Assembly (NCBI GenBank): GCA_021795795.1
Contig: JAJYPA010000201.1
Coordinates: 1-12,874, forward strand
Direction of reading: 5' to 3'
From: Pseudomonadota bacterium
Lineage (GTDB): Bacteria > Pseudomonadota > Gammaproteobacteria > Halothiobacillales > Halothiobacillaceae
DNA: 12,874 bases
Shown: one piece after another, positions 11,432 through 12,874 of the stretch
How positions within the stretch are numbered: the first letter of the stretch is position 1
How the letters are laid out: the number at the start of each line of letters is the position of its first letter
Program-made: the position numbers and the translations under genes
Notes under the pieces: generated by a model
What the model saw: only the letters and a program-made list of their open reading frames with translations
The model's database searches: none
Told to the model about the DNA's origin: nothing

Positions 11432-12606
11432 GGCAGCTTCGTTGCGTCGATCCAGTCGGCCCAGGCCTGCATCATGGATCGGCGCTCTGCCAGATATTCG
11501 GCGTGATTGTACGCTGCTTTGCTCTTGTTGCCTTCCACATGAGCCAGTTGGCGCTCAATAACAACTGACGAAAAACCATTTTCATGCAGACGGGTAGAAG
11601 CGGTCGCCCGAAAGTCGTGCCCCGTCCAGACGCCAGAAGGGTACCCCATGTGCTCCAGCGCGCGATTGACCGTAGTGGCACTCATGCAGTCTGTCGGTCT
11701 ACGAAAGTTCGGGAACAGCCACACACCAGCCCCGGTAACACCCTGCAGTACCGTAAGTAGCTCCACAGCCTGGGTGGATAGCGGTACCAGATGAACTCGC
11801 CGCATTTTCATGCGCTCTGCCGGTATCATCCATCCCGCTGAGTCCAGATCAAACTCCTCCCAGCGAGCCTTCCGCAATTCTACCGTTCGCACAAACAAAT
11901 ACATCAAAAGTCGCAGGATGATGACTGTTGTCAGATTCCCGCCGTAGCCCTCCAGGCGGCGTAAAAAGTCACGAATATCCGTCCGATCCATGGCTCTGCA
12001 ATGATTGACTTTCGGGCGGATAATGGCGCCTTTCAAGGCTGCAGCGGGGTCCCCTTCGGCCCTCAGCGTAACTATCGCATAGCGAAAAATGGACGAACAC
12101 CACTGGCGCAGGTGCAGCGCATAGGTCTCGGCGCCGCGTGCCTCCATCGTTTTCATGATGTTCAGCAAATCCGCCGATTTCACCTCCCGGATGGGTAGTT
12201 TCCCAATGTGGGGATAGGCATTTTGTTCCAGGCATTGTGAGGCCTGCTTGTGGTAGTAGGGCGTCCAGTGCTCCCGCTTCCTGTCCAACCACTCCTGCGC
12301 CACCAGCCTGAAGGTTACGGCATTATCTGTCTGTTTTTCAGCGCGTTTCTGTTGACGGGCATGCGCGGGATGGATTCCCTTTTTCACCAGTTCGCGGGCA
12401 TTATCACGCTCTATTCTGGCGTCCTGCAAGGAAACCTCCGGGTAGTTGCCGATGGCAAACCTGTTTTCCTTTTTGGAAATGCGATATTTGTAACGCCAAT
12501 GCTTCGCCCCCATGGGCATGACCTCCAGATAGAGACCATTACCATCGGTCAGCTTATAGGTTTTGCCTGTAGCCTTAGCCTGGCGAACTTTTAGGTCCGT
12601 CAGCAT
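11428..12606 (-). CDS. int: P4-type tyrosine recombinase (integrase)
   Basis: This 392-aa integrase is of usual length for the family. The N-terminal part holds the arm-type DNA-binding domain (LTDLKVRQAKATGKTYKLTD, GLYLEV, WRYKYRI, IGNYPEVSLQDAR). The catalytic residues of tyrosine recombinases are all present: R240 in LFVRTVELRKARW, K267 in the beta-hairpin MKMRRVHLVPL, H330 and R333 in TGHDFRATAST, H356 in QLAHVEG and the nucleophile Y366 in AAYNHAEYLAERR. It joins and separates the element and the chromosome at the attachment site. The start ATG at 12606 lacks a ribosome-binding site and follows a 12-bp hairpin. Its position suggests that the element end is just to the right. Confidence 0.95.
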   Translation of the reverse strand: MLTDLKVRQAKATGKTYKLTDGNGLYLEVMPMGAKHWRYKYRISKKENRFAIGNYPEVSLQDARIERDNARELVKKGIHPAHARQQKRAEKQTDNAVTFRLVAQEWLDRKREHWTPYYHKQASQCLEQNAYPHIGKLPIREVKSADLLNIMKTMEARGAETYALHLRQWCSSIFRYAIVTLRAEGDPAAALKGAIIRPKVNHCRAMDRTDIRDFLRRLEGYGGNLTTVIILRLLMYLFVRTVELRKARWEEFDLDSAGWMIPAERMKMRRVHLVPLSTQAVELLTVLQGVTGAGVWLFPNFRRPTDCMSATTVNRALEHMGYPSGVWTGHDFRATASTRLHENGFSSVVIERQLAHVEGNKSKAAYNHAEYLAERRSMMQAWADWIDATKLP

Positions 12607-12609
12607 GGG

Positions 12610-12654
12610 AAAGGGGGCATGGCTGAAATCATGCCCCCTTTTATGCCCCCTTTT
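12610..12654 (+). terminator. Hairpin with T-runs in the integrase leader
   Basis: AAAGGGGGCATG (12610-12621) pairs perfectly with 12630-12641, around an 8-nt loop. A T-run follows, then a second ATGCCCCCTTTT (12643-12654), an exact tandem copy of 12631-12642. For a rightward transcript this could be a terminator. For the leftward integrase message it is a 5'-leader hairpin directly before the start codon. Confidence 0.6.
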
Positions 12655-12668
12655 TATTTAGCTGTCAA
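12640..12668 (-). promoter_or_regulatory. Integrase promoter
   Basis: On the leftward strand TTGACA (12668-12663) and CATAAA (12645-12640) are exactly 17 nt apart, with the -35 box perfect and the -10 box four of six. Transcription would start near 12633, giving a leader of about 27 nt that consists nearly entirely of the hairpin before the integrase ATG. Confidence 0.6.
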
Positions 12669-12675
12669 TGGCCGC

Positions 12676-12756
12676 TAATAGAAGGTAATAGAATACTTAC
12701 AATTGATTCAGCGCTTATTTTCTGAGTTCCTGTTATGTTGTTGGCCCTTAATAGAA
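12676..12756. repeat. TAATAGAA direct repeats
   Basis: TAATAGAA occurs at 12676-12683, 12686-12693 and 12749-12756. The first two are 10 nt apart, one helical turn. They lie just upstream of the integrase promoter and could be arm-type integrase sites or AlpA sites. Confidence 0.4.
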
Positions 12757-12874
12757 CATAATCGTAGTTATCAATCATGAGTAGCATGACAAAATTATCC
12801 TATTGATTTGTATGTATTTTACTATAAAAAATCCGTAAATCATATCCTTTTCTATGCCCGCTTTTTGCAAGGCG
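12757..12874. other. AT-rich right end, probable part of the attachment region
   Basis: No gene, tRNA end or core-site repeat is visible in this stretch. It is notably richer in A and T than the rest. ATCGTAGTTA at 12761-12770 also occurs at 11058-11067, upstream of the alpA-type promoter. The actual junction with the chromosome is not seen and may lie beyond the window. Confidence 0.35.

Noticed and set aside
12657..12874. Search for a tRNA gene or tRNA 3' end as the attachment site
   Set aside because: No T-arm or acceptor-stem sequence is recognisable on either strand, so no attachment core can be named within the window.

Overview
This window reads as one end of an integrated mobile element (an integrative element or genomic island, possibly conjugative) from a proteobacterium of moderate GC content. 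The evidence is a P4-type tyrosine integrase next to an AlpA-type regulator at the right end, a divergent phage-style repressor/YdaS switch, a long leftward operon with a winged-helix DNA-binding protein and a type IA topoisomerase, a TraR/DksA-type zinc-finger protein, a PIN/ribbon-helix-helix toxin-antitoxin pair and many small unknown proteins. The genus cannot be fixed from the sequence. No relaxase, type IV secretion gene, tRNA, rRNA, CRISPR array or transposase is visible.

Layout. Positions 1-411 hold the 5' part of a leftward gene cut by the window edge. Positions 502-2275 hold two short rightward transcription units built on the same frame: each starts with nearly the same ~56-nt leader (502 and 1484), has its first ATG about 77 nt later (581 and 1560), and ends in nearly the same Rho-independent terminator (1441 and 2247). 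The cargo differs: a 283-aa unknown protein in one, and four small proteins of 33, 61, 30 and 90 aa in the other, two of them membrane proteins. From 2281 to 9631 everything is leftward. Reading in the direction of transcription it contains a winged-helix protein (9631-8441), a C4 zinc-finger protein, a two-helix membrane protein, the topoisomerase, an 87-aa coiled-coil protein, a 56-aa protein, a decayed duplicate, a second two-helix membrane protein, a 68-aa protein, the toxin-antitoxin pair, a small exported protein and a 196-aa unknown. Most of these genes overlap or lie close together.

Regulation and non-coding DNA. Positions 9604-9922 have no credible gene but carry a rightward promoter, several stem-loops and a strong terminator, which suggests a structured small RNA. 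Positions 2944-3082 hold seven consecutive short hairpins with different stems. A 17-bp inverted repeat at 3088/3203 brackets the 3' end of the exported-protein gene. Positions 10403-10515 hold the promoters and operators of the repressor/YdaS switch. The alpA-type gene (11162) and the integrase gene (12606) are each preceded by a hairpin that could control translation. Positions 12640-12874 are AT-rich with short direct repeats and probably include the integrase promoter and part of the attachment region.

How it works together (inference): the switch decides between quiet residence and activation, AlpA and the integrase drive excision, the 9631-to-3564 operon supplies replication/DNA-processing and maintenance functions, and the toxin-antitoxin pair stabilises the element.
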